DNA from: Opitutia bacterium
GTDB lineage: Bacteria; Verrucomicrobiota; Verrucomicrobiia; Opitutales; Opitutaceae
NCBI GenBank assembly: GCA_016190985.1
Contig: JACPPI010000024.1
Location: 90,281 to 154,280, forward strand
Length of the DNA stretch: 64,000 nucleotides
Reading direction: 5' to 3'
Shown here: positions 9,027 to 18,700 of the stretch, one piece after another
How the letters are laid out: each line of letters starts with the position of its first letter
Position numbering within the stretch: the stretch's first letter is position 1
Made by a program: the position numbers and the translations under genes
Notes under the pieces: generated by a model
What the model saw: only the letters and a program-made list of their open reading frames with translations
Told to the model about the DNA's origin: nothing
The model's database searches: none

Positions 9027-10169
9027 TCAGGTGTTCTTCGGCTTCGGCGCCAATTGCGAATCCAGGGCCAGCGCGTTGTCGATCACGACCGGCATGCCGG
9101 GGCGCAGCTTGAAGCCCCCGGCGCTCACCACCATGTCGCCGTCCTTCAGGCCATCCTGGACGCTCACAAAGTCGCCGCGCGCGGCGCCGAGCCGGACAAA
9201 CTGCTGGCGCAGCACCTTCTGCGTCTTGCCGCTCTTCTCGTTCTTCTGCTCGACGACCACGAAAACCGAATCGCCATAGGGCGCGTAGAGCACGGCGGTG
9301 GCCGGAATGACCAGCACGGCCGCCTCCGAGGGCAGCATGACCTCGACGTTGGCATACATGCCGGGGCGGAGCTTCTCGTCGTGGTTGGCGAGCGTCGCCT
9401 GGATGCGGATGTTGCGCGTCGCCGCGTCGATCTCGGGGCTGATGGCGTTGATGGCGCCGGCAAAGCTGTCGCCCGGCGCCGCGTCACTGGTGACGCGCAC
9501 GGCGGTGCCGGGGGCGAGCTGGGCCAGCCGCTGCTGCGGCAGCGAGAAGTTCACATAGATCGGGTCCAGCGTCTGCAGCGTGGCGATCGGGTCGCCCTCG
9601 CGCAGGATCTGGCCCAGGTTCACAAAACGCAGGCCCAGCCGGCCGGCAAAGGGCGCGCGGATGGATTTCTTGGCGATCACGGCGCGGATGCCCTCGGCCT
9701 GCGCCAGGGCCTGCTTGGCCTGGGCGTCGGCCACATCGAGATCGGCCGGAGAGTTGGTGCCGCTCTGCCGGAGCTCGCGGGCCCGGTTAAGACTGGCCCG
9801 GGCCAGCGCCGCCGCCGCCTCGGCCGCGCGGAGCTGGGCCTCCTCGGTGGTGATGTCGAGCTGGATGAGCAGGTCGCCCGCCTGCACCGCCGCACCCGGT
9901 TCAAAGGCAATCTTGGCGACCTTGCCGGGAGCCTCGGCGGCCACGGTGACGCCCTGCACGGCGTGGAGCGATCCCGGGGACATCATGCTGTCGGCCCACG
10001 TGTCCCGTTTGGCGGGCACGGCGGACACGGTCGTGGGCGGATAGACCTTCGCGGCGCCGGCGGCGCCCATGGCCTTGAACTGGCCGGTCTTGATCAGGAA
10101 CAGAGGGCCCATGATGGCCAGCACGCAAACGATGAGGGCGGCGAGGAAGAGGAGGGTTTTCTTGGTCAT
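9027..10169 (-). CDS. RND efflux periplasmic adaptor (membrane fusion protein)
   Basis: Adaptor that links the RND pump to the TolC-like channel, 380 residues. It starts with an N-terminal membrane anchor (LLFLAALIVCVLAIMGPLFL) rather than a lipobox. The barrel-sandwich (lipoyl-like) halves follow: VAAEAPGKVAKIAFEPGAAV before a helical hairpin rich in Ala/Arg, and IRAPFAGRLGLRFVNLGQIL after it. Then come the beta-barrel (DPIYVNFSLPQQRL) and membrane-proximal domains. This order is standard for the AcrA/MdtA/MexE group. It is the second gene of the operon, 32 bp after marR and 34 bp before the pump gene. Confidence 0.93.
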   Translation of the reverse strand: MTKKTLLFLAALIVCVLAIMGPLFLIKTGQFKAMGAAGAAKVYPPTTVSAVPAKRDTWADSMMSPGSLHAVQGVTVAAEAPGKVAKIAFEPGAAVQAGDLLIQLDITTEEAQLRAAEAAAALARASLNRARELRQSGTNSPADLDVADAQAKQALAQAEGIRAVIAKKSIRAPFAGRLGLRFVNLGQILREGDPIATLQTLDPIYVNFSLPQQRLAQLAPGTAVRVTSDAAPGDSFAGAINAISPEIDAATRNIRIQATLANHDEKLRPGMYANVEVMLPSEAAVLVIPATAVLYAPYGDSVFVVVEQKNEKSGKTQKVLRQQFVRLGAARGDFVSVQDGLKDGDMVVSAGGFKLRPGMPVVIDNALALDSQLAPKPKNT

Positions 10170-10201
10170 AGGATGGTGGTTGGTCAGAGTGGTTGGGGAA
10201 A

Positions 10202-10789
10202 TCAGCCGGTCGGGGCCAGGGCGGCGCCTTTGGCGCGGTGATGCAAAACCGCCGCCCGCTCCTGGATCTTGCCGAGGAGGCGGACGAGGGTCTTGCGCTC
10301 GGCCTCGGACAGCGGGCTCATGAGCGCGGCGATGGCCTTGAAGTGGCCGGGCAGAAAGGCCTGGAGGAATTTCTCCCCGCGCGCCGTGAGGCGGACCGAC
10401 ATCTGGCGGCGGTCCTCGGGATCGGGCTGGCGCTTCACGAAACCGTCGCGCTCAAGGGTGTCGACCAGGCCGGTCATGGTGGCGCGGGTCACTCCGGCCG
10501 CTTCGGCCAGCTCCGCGGGAGTGCGCGGGCCCGGCAGGCATTCCTCGGCGCAGAGCAACCTGGTTTCTCGGGGTTGGGCGCCGCGCCAGAGGAGCATCAG
10601 CACCCCGAAGCGGCCCTGGGAAATGTCGTGCTCACCCAGGTTCTGATCGGTGACGCCAAAAACCTCGTCGCCCGTGTGCAGGAGGTGCAAAAACGCCTCG
10701 GCCGCCGACGGGTCGAGGTCGGGAAATTCCTTCGCGGCCTCCAGGAGGCATTCGTAGCGCGGCAGGTCCTTCAACAGCAGGTAAGGCAT
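10202..10789 (-). CDS. MarR-family transcriptional regulator of the efflux operon
   Basis: A 195-residue winged-helix regulator. The recognition region TPAELAEAAGVTRATMTGLV is followed by the wing DRRQMSVRLTARGEKFL, both characteristic of MarR proteins. N- and C-terminal helices form the dimer interface. It is the first gene of the efflux operon, and a 5+5 bp inverted repeat lies 18 bp upstream of its start codon. Autorepression relieved by a phenolic or drug-like ligand is therefore likely; that is inference from family behaviour and gene order. No good Shine-Dalgarno sequence is visible before the ATG at 10787-10789. Confidence 0.9.
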   Translation of the reverse strand: MPYLLLKDLPRYECLLEAAKEFPDLDPSAAEAFLHLLHTGDEVFGVTDQNLGEHDISQGRFGVLMLLWRGAQPRETRLLCAEECLPGPRTPAELAEAAGVTRATMTGLVDTLERDGFVKRQPDPEDRRQMSVRLTARGEKFLQAFLPGHFKAIAALMSPLSEAERKTLVRLLGKIQERAAVLHHRAKGAALAPTG

Positions 10790-10806
10790 GAGTAAGGCGG
10801 CAGACA

Positions 10807-10820
10807 GTTAGCCTCCTAAC
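10807..10820 (-). promoter_or_regulatory. Candidate MarR operator
   Basis: GTTAG and CTAAC form a perfect 5-bp inverted repeat around a 4-bp spacer, 18 bp upstream of the marR start codon. Size and position fit a MarR dimer site overlapping the efflux promoter. The rest of the gap to the transketolase stop (10821-10924) shows no other structure. Confidence 0.55.
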
Positions 10821-10924
10821 GACAATTGCAAGCGCAACCTTGCGCGCCTAGCCGAAAGACCGGTTTTCCGCGCTGAATGCGGCCGGGCACGCTGCGGACC
10901 ACACTCGGAAACGAAGGCTTGGGG

Positions 10925-12913
10925 TTACAGCGCCCGGGCCGCCGCCACGACGGACTCGGCGGTGATGCCAAGCTCTTTCATGGCGATGTTGCCCGGGGCA
11001 CTGAGGCCGAAGCGGTCGATGCCGACCACCTTGCCATCGAGCCCCACATACTTGCTCCAGAGCGCGGTGACGCCGGCCTCGATCGCGACGCGCTGGCGGC
11101 AGGAGGAAGGCAGGACCGCCTCCCGATAGGCCGCAGGTTGCGCATCGAAGCGCAGGAAGGACGGCATCGAAACCACGCGGACGCCGTCACCGAGCTGCTT
11201 GGCCGCGGCGACGGCCCACTGCACCTCGCTGCCGCTGGCCAGCAAGATGTGGGTGAGCGGCGCGGTTTCCTTGAGAATGACATAGCCACCCTTCAGCACA
11301 CCGGTGCGACGGACTTGCGGCGAGGCCTCGTTCAGCATTGGCACGGCCTGGCGCGTGAGCGCGAGCAAAGTCGGGCCGTCGGTGCGCTCCAGCGCGGCGG
11401 CGAAGGCGCCGGCCGTTTCCTCGGGATCGGCCGGACGGATGACATCGAGGTTCGGAATCACGCGGAGGCCGGAGACGGTTTCGACCGGCTGGTGGGTCGG
11501 GCCGTCCTCGCCCACCCCGATGGAATCATGCGTGTAGATATAGATGACCGGCAGCTTGGAGAGCGCCGCGATGCGCATCGAGGGCCGTGAATAATCGGCG
11601 AACACCAGGAAGGTCGCGCACGACGGGCGGAAGATGCCGTCGTAGGCGACGCCGTTGCTGATGGCGGCCATGGCATGCTCGCGGATGCCGTAGCGCAGGT
11701 TGCGGCCGGCGCGGTTGGCCTTGTCGAAATCCTTGTCGGCGGCGATATAGTTCAACGTCGAGCCGTGGAGGTCGGCCGAACCGGAGATCAGCAGCGGCAG
11801 CGTGGCGGCGACGGGCTGGAGGACGTCCTTGCCGGCGGCGCGCGTCGCGAGCTTGGCGTCGGCCGGGAAGGCCGGGATCTTCTCCAGCAACGCGGTGGCG
11901 CTGGGCTTGTCGTGGCGCGAGTCGAGCAGCGCTGCCTTGTCGGGATGCGCCTCGCGCCAGGCGGCGTAGGCTTTCTTCCATTTGCCATAGGCGCGCTTAA
12001 GGCGTTTCTTGTGGTCGGCGAAATAGGCGCGCACCGTTTCGCTGACATGGAAATGCTCGGCGGGCAGGCCCAGGCCCTTGCGGGCGGCGTCGGCGAACTT
12101 CGCCCCGCCCTCGCCGTGGCCCTTCGAGGTGCCGGCGACCTCGGGAATGCCCTTGCCGATGATCGTCTTGGCGATGATGAGCTGCGGTTTGCCGCTCTTG
12201 GCCTTCTTGGCCTTGTTGACCGCCTTGAGGATGGCCGCGAGGTCGTGGCCGTCCGCGAGGGTTTGCACCTCCCAGTTCATCGCCTTGAAACGCAGCGCCG
12301 TGTTCTCGCTCTGCGTCTTGTCGGCCATGGCGTCGAGGGTGACGTCGTTTGAGTCGTAGATGAGGATGAGGTTGTCGAGGCCCTGGTGCCCGGCGAACTC
12401 GCAGGCCTCCATCGCGACACCTTCCTGCATGCAACCGTCGCCGGCGAGACAGATGACATGATGGTTGAAGATCTCATGGCCCGGTGCGTTGAACCGGGCC
12501 GCCGCCATCTGGCCGGACATGGCCAGGCCGACGGCATTGCCGATACCCTGCCCCAGCGGTCCGGTCGTGCACTCGACGCCGGGCGTCTCGTGAAACTCGG
12601 GATGGCCGGGCGTCTTGCTGTGCAGCACGCGGAAATTCTTCACTTCCTCAAGCGACAGGTCGTAGCCGCTCAGGTGCAACCAAGTGTAAAGGAACATTGA
12701 GCCGTGGCCGGCGGAGAGGACGAAACGGTCGCGGTTCAGCCAGCGCGGCTCGTCGGGGTTATGGACCAGGGCGTGGCCGTAAAGCACGGCGCCGATTTCC
12801 GCCGCGCCGAGGGGCAGGCCGAGGTGGCCGGAGGAGCATTTGTGCACGGCGTCGATGGCGAGGCCGCGGGCCTGGGCGGAAGCTTGGGCGAGAATCTCAG
12901 TCTGGAGTTTCAT
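10925..12913 (-). CDS. tkt: Transketolase
   Basis: Thiamine-diphosphate enzyme that moves two-carbon ketol units between sugar phosphates in the non-oxidative pentose phosphate pathway. At 662 residues it is full length. It shows the N-terminal [20 protein letters not shown], the glycine-rich [13 protein letters not shown] and the ThDP-binding GDG segment ([19 protein letters not shown] with [10 protein letters not shown]). The pyrimidine-domain stretch [14 protein letters not shown] and the substrate-binding [17 protein letters not shown] lie in the second half. It stands alone between the efflux operon and the rpsP operon, all on the minus strand. The gap upstream (12914-12988) has no visible promoter of note. 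Confidence 0.97.
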   Translation of the reverse strand: MKLQTEILAQASAQARGLAIDAVHKCSSGHLGLPLGAAEIGAVLYGHALVHNPDEPRWLNRDRFVLSAGHGSMFLYTWLHLSGYDLSLEEVKNFRVLHSKTPGHPEFHETPGVECTTGPLGQGIGNAVGLAMSGQMAAARFNAPGHEIFNHHVICLAGDGCMQEGVAMEACEFAGHQGLDNLILIYDSNDVTLDAMADKTQSENTALRFKAMNWEVQTLADGHDLAAILKAVNKAKKAKSGKPQLIIAKTIIGKGIPEVAGTSKGHGEGGAKFADAARKGLGLPAEHFHVSETVRAYFADHKKRLKRAYGKWKKAYAAWREAHPDKAALLDSRHDKPSATALLEKIPAFPADAKLATRAAGKDVLQPVAATLPLLISGSADLHGSTLNYIAADKDFDKANRAGRNLRYGIREHAMAAISNGVAYDGIFRPSCATFLVFADYSRPSMRIAALSKLPVIYIYTHDSIGVGEDGPTHQPVETVSGLRVIPNLDVIRPADPEETAGAFAAALERTDGPTLLALTRQAVPMLNEASPQVRRTGVLKGGYVILKETAPLTHILLASGSEVQWAVAAAKQLGDGVRVVSMPSFLRFDAQPAAYREAVLPSSCRQRVAIEAGVTALWSKYVGLDGKVVGIDRFGLSAPGNIAMKELGITAESVVAAARAL

Positions 12914-12988
12914 GGAAAGAAGCGAGGGTGTGGGTTGCTGGATGAACTACGGTCTGAACCGGTGCCGTGCAAAGTCCAATTTGGGCAC

Positions 12989-13014
12989 AAAAAAAGCGAA
13001 CCTGAAGGGTCCGC
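12989..13014 (-). terminator. Terminator after rplS
   Basis: On the minus strand the stem at 12996-13014 (7 bp with one G-U pair, TTCA-type loop) is followed by a T-run at 12989-12995. It closes the rpsP-trmD-rplS operon. Confidence 0.85.
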
Positions 13015-13037
13015 TTGGGTTGCTCTGCGCCAATCGC

Positions 13038-13409
13038 TCAGGCCTTGGCGGCCTCGGCGTCGTAGCGCTTCTCCTTGACGGCCATGGCCGCCTTGCCGGA
13101 GCGGTCGCGCAGGTAGTAGAGGCGGGCGCGGCCCGGCTCGGAATCCTTCTCGACCTCGATCTTCTCCAAATTGGGGGAGTTCACCGGGAACACGCGCTCG
13201 ACGCCCTCGCCGTAGCTGATGCGGCGCACGGTGAACGTCTCGTGGATGCCGCTGCCCTTGTGGGCGATGACGACGCCGGCGAAAACCTGCACGCGCTCCT
13301 TGTCACCCTCGCGGACCTTGGTGTGCACGCGGACACCGTCGCCGACTTTGAACGGCGCAATTTTGTGTTTCACCTGGTTGGCGGTGATTTCCTGGATGAT
13401 GGGATTCAT
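13038..13409 (-). CDS. rplS: 50S ribosomal protein L19
   Basis: Structural protein of the large ribosomal subunit near the interface with the 30S subunit. At 123 residues it is slightly longer than the usual ~115, with the extra residues in a basic Ala/Lys tail. The core FKVGDGVRVHTKVREGDKER, then VQVFAGVVIAHKGSG and RRISYGEGVERVFPVNSP, is the canonical L19 sequence. It is the last gene of the operon, 6 bp after trmD, with the terminator 24 bp downstream. Confidence 0.97.
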   Translation of the reverse strand: MNPIIQEITANQVKHKIAPFKVGDGVRVHTKVREGDKERVQVFAGVVIAHKGSGIHETFTVRRISYGEGVERVFPVNSPNLEKIEVEKDSEPGRARLYYLRDRSGKAAMAVKEKRYDAEAAKA

Positions 13410-13415
13410 GGCTTG

Positions 13416-14084
13416 TTATTTGAGTAAATCGGGACGGACCTGCTGGGTTTTCTCCAATTGCCGCGCGTGCCGCCACTTCTCGATTTCGCCGTGGTTGCCC
13501 GAGAGGAGCACTTCCGGCACGGACATGCCGCGGTAAACGGCGGGACGCGTGTATTGAGGAAAGTCGAGCAACTTGCTGGTGAAGCTTTCCGTCGTCAACG
13601 ACTTTTCTTCCCCGAGCACACCGGGGATGAAGCGGGCCAGTGCGTCGATCACGACCGCCGCCGCAAGTGTGCCGTTGGTAAGCACATAATCCCCGATGCT
13701 GATCTCCTGATCGATGACTTTCTCGCGGATGCGCTGGTCGATGCCCTCGTAATGTCCGCTCAGCAGCACGAGGTGCTTTTGCTGCGAAAGTTCCAACGCC
13801 AGGGCGGGCGACAACGGGGTGCCGTCGGGCGTCAGGTAGATGCGCCGGCAGCCGGGCGTCTGGATCTGCTCGATGGCGTCGAAGGCCGGTTCGCACTTCA
13901 GCACCATGCCCGCCCCGCCGCCGAAGGGCCGGTCGTCGGTCGTGGCGTGCTTGTCCTGGGCCCAGTCGCGGAGATTGTGGACCTTGACCTCAAGCAGCTT
14001 CGCCTCCTGCGCGCGACCCAGCATGCTCTCGGATAGAAAACCGTCGAGCATGGCGGGGAAAAGGGTCAGGACGTCGATGCGCAT
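13416..14084 (-). CDS. trmD: tRNA (guanine-N1)-methyltransferase TrmD
   Basis: Methylates G37 of tRNAs that read codons starting with C, protecting the reading frame. About 222 residues from the ATG at 14082-14084. A TTG six codons upstream is in frame but less likely. The N-terminus MRIDVLTLFPAM is typical. The S-adenosylmethionine-binding trefoil knot is seen in LLSGHYEGIDQRIREK and QEISIGDYVLTNGTLAA. The C-terminal domain ends with LPQYTRP-like and SGNHGEIEKWR sequences. It lies between rpsP and rplS as in many bacteria, but the usual rimM gene is missing and a hairpin with a T-run separates it from rpsP. Confidence 0.96.
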   Translation of the reverse strand: MRIDVLTLFPAMLDGFLSESMLGRAQEAKLLEVKVHNLRDWAQDKHATTDDRPFGGGAGMVLKCEPAFDAIEQIQTPGCRRIYLTPDGTPLSPALALELSQQKHLVLLSGHYEGIDQRIREKVIDQEISIGDYVLTNGTLAAAVVIDALARFIPGVLGEEKSLTTESFTSKLLDFPQYTRPAVYRGMSVPEVLLSGNHGEIEKWRHARQLEKTQQVRPDLLK

Positions 14085-14100
14085 GGTGCGATTATTAAAC

Positions 14101-14126
14101 AAAAAAGGTCCGGCGCGAGCCGAACC
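14101..14126 (-). terminator. Terminator-like hairpin between rpsP and trmD
   Basis: On the minus strand an 8-bp GC-rich stem (14107-14126, one G-U pair, 4-nt loop) is followed by six T. It lies 29 bp after the rpsP stop and 16 bp before the trmD start, so it could partly terminate transcription and set a high S16 to TrmD ratio. Confidence 0.7.
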
Positions 14127-14155
14127 TTGGAAGGCGGTGGGCGGTGGAGTCTGGT

Positions 14156-14413
14156 TCAGGCCGTGGCGGACGCGGCTCGCTTGGCGCGCTTGATCATTGA
14201 GTGCATCGTCGCGGTCGGCTTGGCGCCCTTCGAGACCCAGTAGTCGACGCGGTCGAGCTTGATGGTCATCGGGTTGCCCTTGGCGCGGGGGTTGTAGGAG
14301 CCGATCTGCTCGACGGCGTCACCATCGCGGCGGGAACGCTCCTCGGCGACGACCACGCGGTAATGCGGTTCGTTCTTGGTGCCGACGCGGGAAAGACGGA
14401 TTTTGAGGGCCAT
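14156..14413 (-). CDS. rpsP: 30S ribosomal protein S16
   Basis: Small-subunit structural protein of 85 residues. The sequence MALKIRLSRVGTKNEPHYRV and IGSYNPRAKGNPMTIKLD are canonical S16. The tail is Ala/Lys/Arg-rich. It starts at the ATG at 14411-14413 and is the first gene of the minus-strand operon, divergent from ychF. The 129-bp gap to ychF must hold both promoters. I see no convincing -35/-10 pair by eye. Confidence 0.97.
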   Translation of the reverse strand: MALKIRLSRVGTKNEPHYRVVVAEERSRRDGDAVEQIGSYNPRAKGNPMTIKLDRVDYWVSKGAKPTATMHSMIKRAKRAASATA

Positions 14414-14542
14414 TTGATGTGTCTGGTTGCTTTGCGGAAAGCGGAATTGCGGTTGGAAAAGGGGCAGAATGGACGGAACAACTTTGCCCTTGTCAAGCCC
14501 CCAGTGCCACCCCTCCATCCGACCCCTAACGCACGCCTTTTT

Positions 14543-15646
14543 ATGCTCAAAGCCGGTATCGTCGGTCTCCCCAACGTGGGCAAGTCCACCCTCTTCAACG
14601 CCCTCACCCGCTCCCGGAAGGCCGAGGCTGCCAACTACCCGTTTTGCACCATCGATCCCAACGTGGGTGTCGTGATCGTGCCCGACGAGCGTGCCTACGT
14701 CCTCCAGAAAATCGCGAAAACCAGCGTCGTCGTGCCCGCCGCCATCGAGTTCGTGGATATCGCCGGCCTGGTCGCCGGAGCCAGCAAGGGCGAGGGCCTC
14801 GGCAACCAGTTTCTCGCCAACATCCGCGAGGTCGATGCCATCGTGCAGGTCGTCCGCTGCTTCGAGGACAGCGACGTGGTCCACACCATGGGCGGTGTGG
14901 ATCCGGTGCGCGACATCGAGGTCATCACCACCGAACTCGTGCTCGCCGACCTGGAGGCTGTCGCCAAGCGCATGACGAAGACGCAAAAGAACGCCAAGGC
15001 GGGCGACAAGGAAGCCGTCATCGAGCTGGCGTTGCTCCAGAAACTCGAACCCCACCTCAACTCCGGCAAGACCGCCAACACCCTGTCCGCCACGCCTGAG
15101 GAAGTCGCGCTGATGAAACTCTTCCAGTTGCTCACGGCCAAGCCCGTGCTCTTCGCGTGCAACGTCGCCGAGTCCGACCTCGCCACCGCCGAGCAGAATC
15201 CCTTCGTCCAGAAAGTTGCGGAATATGTCCGCACGCACCACGACGCCGCTTACGTGCCGATCAGCGCGAAGATCGAGGCCGAGCTCATCGACCTGCCACC
15301 CGAGGAGGCGAAGGCGTTCCTCAAGGATCTTGGCGTTGACGATTCCGGCGTCTCCTCGCTTATCAAGGCCACCTACGCCCTGCTCGGCCTGATGACCTAC
15401 TTTACCGCCGGCGAAAAGGAAGTCCGGGCCTGGACGATTAAGAAAGGCTGGAAGGCCCCGCAAGCCGCCGGCGTCATCCACACCGATTTCGAAAAAGGCT
15501 TCATCAAGGCTGAGATTGTCTCCTACGACGACCTCACCCGCCTCGGCTCCGTCGCTGCCGCGCGCGAGGCCGGCAAATACCGGATCGAGGGCAAGGAATA
15601 CGTCTTCCACGACGGCGACGTGGCCTTGTTCCGGTTTAACAACTAG
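14543..15646 (+). CDS. ychF: Redox-regulated ATPase/GTPase YchF (OLA1 family)
   Basis: TRAFAC-class P-loop NTPase that binds ribosomes and has been tied to oxidative-stress response and translation. 367 residues from the ATG at 14543, the standard length. The Walker A loop GLPNVGKSTLFNAL is at residues 6-19. The switch region CTIDPNVGVV and FVDIAGLVAGASKGEGLGNQ follow. The altered G4 motif is ACNVAESDL instead of NKxD, as expected for YchF. A coiled-coil insert precedes the C-terminal TGS domain (TYFTAGEKEVRAWTIKKG; GVIHTDFEKGFIKAEI). Monocistronic and divergent from rpsP. Confidence 0.97.
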   Translation: MLKAGIVGLPNVGKSTLFNALTRSRKAEAANYPFCTIDPNVGVVIVPDERAYVLQKIAKTSVVVPAAIEFVDIAGLVAGASKGEGLGNQFLANIREVDAIVQVVRCFEDSDVVHTMGGVDPVRDIEVITTELVLADLEAVAKRMTKTQKNAKAGDKEAVIELALLQKLEPHLNSGKTANTLSATPEEVALMKLFQLLTAKPVLFACNVAESDLATAEQNPFVQKVAEYVRTHHDAAYVPISAKIEAELIDLPPEEAKAFLKDLGVDDSGVSSLIKATYALLGLMTYFTAGEKEVRAWTIKKGWKAPQAAGVIHTDFEKGFIKAEIVSYDDLTRLGSVAAAREAGKYRIEGKEYVFHDGDVALFRFNN

Positions 15647-15712
15647 TTACCTCACGATTTAAGATTAGTGTCGCATTTTCCTGAAATAGGGGATATACAC
15701 TAGTAATAAATC

Positions 15713-18700
15713 ATGAGATTTGGAAAAACTAAAGCGACTCCGCGTATAGAAAAAATTGAGCGCACACAAGTGCCGAACAGGCCTTTTGGCCCTGTCTCGC
15801 TGTTGCTCTGTTTTTTTCTTACCCCCATTGCTTACGGGCAGCTCTATTGGGACACAAACGGCTCTACAGCCGGAGCCGGAGCCACGCCGACGGGAAATTG
15901 GGATGCAGCCACGCCCAATTGGAACAGCAGCCCGGCGGGCACCAACGCGCCCACAACCTGGGTTGCAGGCAGTGATGCAGTCTTCAGCGCCGGCACCGAT
16001 GCCACCAGCTCCTACACCGTGACGCTCACCACGGGTATATCTGTCGGGAATATCACCTTTGAGGAGGGCACGACGCTGATCACCGGCAACACCCTGACCT
16101 TGGCCGGTGTCAGCGGGTCGAACATCGATGTGTCCAGCGGTCTCACCTCCACCATCAACAGCATCCTCGCCGGCAGCGCCACCTTGAACAAGAATGGCCT
16201 GGGCACCTTTGTCACCGGTGGCGCGAGTGGCAACACCCACACCGGCGCGGTCAACATCAACGCCGGTGTCTTTGAAATCGCCAAAACCGCTTTCGTGGGC
16301 GGCATCAACAACGCCGCAGCGGTCTTCATCGCCTCCGGCGCGACCTTGCGCTTGAACGGCGCAGCCGCCTACACCCAGGAAACCATCGGCCCTCTCTCGG
16401 GTGCCGGGACTGTCACCAACGTCGGCGCCGCTGCGGTCAACCTCGTCGTGGCCGACGGCGGGGTCAGCACCACGTTTTCGGGCACGCTTACAGACACCAC
16501 CAACAACCTCAACCTGGTGAAGAACGCCGGCGCCGGCACCCTCACCCTCACCGGCGCCAACTCTTACGACGGCACGACCACCGTGAGCACGGGCGTCCTC
16601 AACATCCAAAATGCCACCGCGCTCGGCACCACCACCGGCGGCACGACCGTCGCAAGCGGCGCCGCCCTCGAGATTCAAAACAACATTGCCGTCGGAGCCG
16701 AGGCCCTCTCGCTCGCGGGCACCGGCGTCAGCTCCGGCGGAGCCCTCCGCAACGTCTCCGGCACCAATTCCTACGCCGGCAATATCACGCTCACGGCCGC
16801 CACCGAGATCCAGTCCGACGCCGGTTCACTGTCCCTCTCCGGCAACATCAGCGGGGCCACCTTTGGCCTCACCTTCGACGGCGCGGGCGACACCGCCGTT
16901 TCGGGCGTGATCGGCACCACTTCGGGCACGCTCACCAAAAACGGCGCCGGCACCCTCACCCTTTCCGGGGCGAACACCTATGCCGGAAAGACGACCATCA
17001 ATGCCGGCACGGTGAGCATAAACACCCTCGCAAACGTATCCGGCGGCGCGTCCGCCCTCGGGGCGCCGACCTCGGCCGCCAACGGCACCATTGCGATCGG
17101 CTCCACCACCACCGGCGCCATGCTCGCCTACACCGGCAGCGGCAGCACCACGAACCGGGTCATCGACCTGGCCGGCACCACGGGCGGGGCCACGCTCGAC
17201 GCCTCGGGCAGCGGCGCCCTCGTCTTCACCTCCGCCTTCACCGCCACCGGCGCGGGCAGCAAGACTCTGACCCTGACCGGTTCCAGCACGGCGGCGAACA
17301 CCATCCAGGGCGCGATCGTCAACAACTCCGGCACCAATGTGACTTCTCTGGTCAAATCCGGCGCGGGCACCTGGGTGCTCTCCGGCGCCAACACCTTCAC
17401 CGGCACCACCGCGATCAACGGCGGCACCCTGCGCATTGACGCCGACAACCGCCTCGGCACCGCGCCCGGGGCCGCCACCGCCAACAAGCTCACCTTCGAC
17501 GGCGGCACGCTCGAGACCACCGCCAGCTTCACCCTCAATGCCAACCGCGGCACCACGATCAATGCCGGCGGCGGCACCTTCGATGTCAACGCCGGCACGA
17601 CCCTGACCTACAACGGCATCCTCGCCGGCGCCGGCACGCTCACCAAGGCCGACACCGGCACCCTCATCCTCGGCGGCGCCACCACCAACATCCACACCGG
17701 CGACATCAACGTCAACGCCGGCACGCTTCAGATCGCCAAGACCGTCGCCAACACCGCCATCGGCGACAGCGCCGCCGTCACCGTCGCCACCGGCGCCAAC
17801 CTGACCTTCACCGGCGGCGTCAGCGAGACGATCGGCTCGCTCGCCGGTGGCGGCACGGTCGACAACACCAACGCCGCCGCCATCGCCCTCACCGCGGGCG
17901 GCAACAACACCTCCACGAACTTCTCCGGCGTCATCCAGGACACCGGCGGCAACCTCACCCTGGCCAAGACCGGCACCGGCACCCTCACCCTCTCCGGCGC
18001 CACCGCCAACACCTTTGCCGGCAGCCTCAACATCAACGACGGCACCGTCGCCCTCGCCAAGACGGCCGGCGTCAGCGCCTACGCCGGCTCCACCATCAAC
18101 ATCGGCAACGGCGCCGGCGCCGCCGACAGCGCCGTGCTCCGCCTCGACAGCAGCAACCAGATCGTCGACACCGCCGCGCTCGTCTTCGCCAGCGACGGCC
18201 GCCTCGACCTCAACGGCCAGACCGAGACCGTCGCCTCGATCGCCGGCTCCGGCGAGATCCTGATCGGCACCGGCCAGCTCACCGCCGGCAATGCGCTCGA
18301 CACCATTTTCTCCGGCGAACTGACGGGCACAACCGGCACCTTCACCAAGACCGGCACCGGCACCCTCACCCTCGCGTCCACGATCAATTACGGCGGCGTC
18401 TTCGAGCTGAACAGCGGCACGCTGAGCCTCAGCAACATCACCGCCAACATCGGCACCCTCTCGCTGACCGGGAACTCCACCATCGATTTCGCCGGCGCCG
18501 CCTCGACCTTGAACGTGACCAACCTGAACCTCAACGGCTTCACGCTCAACATCACCAACTGGACCAACGCCACCGACTATTTCTTCGCGACCAACTGGAC
18601 CGGCGCCACCGTTGACACCACGGGGGCGGCCCCGATGAACCAGGTGACTTTCAACGGATTCTCCGCCACCAACACCAAATGGCAGGGCTATGACTCCCAA

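Noticed and set aside
6623..9112. 829-codon open frame on the + strand opposite the RND pump
   Set aside because: Antisense shadow of a clear RND gene in GC-rich DNA.
10877..11590. 237-codon + strand frame opposite the transketolase end
   Set aside because: Antisense shadow with no motif.
13416..14156. Hidden rimM between rpsP and trmD
   Set aside because: The gap is only 71 bp and holds a hairpin; no RimM-like frame on either strand.
16500..18400. CRISPR array in the repeated DNA at 16.5-18.4 kb
   Set aside because: The repeats are imperfect, in frame and encode beta-strand units of one protein; spacing is irregular.
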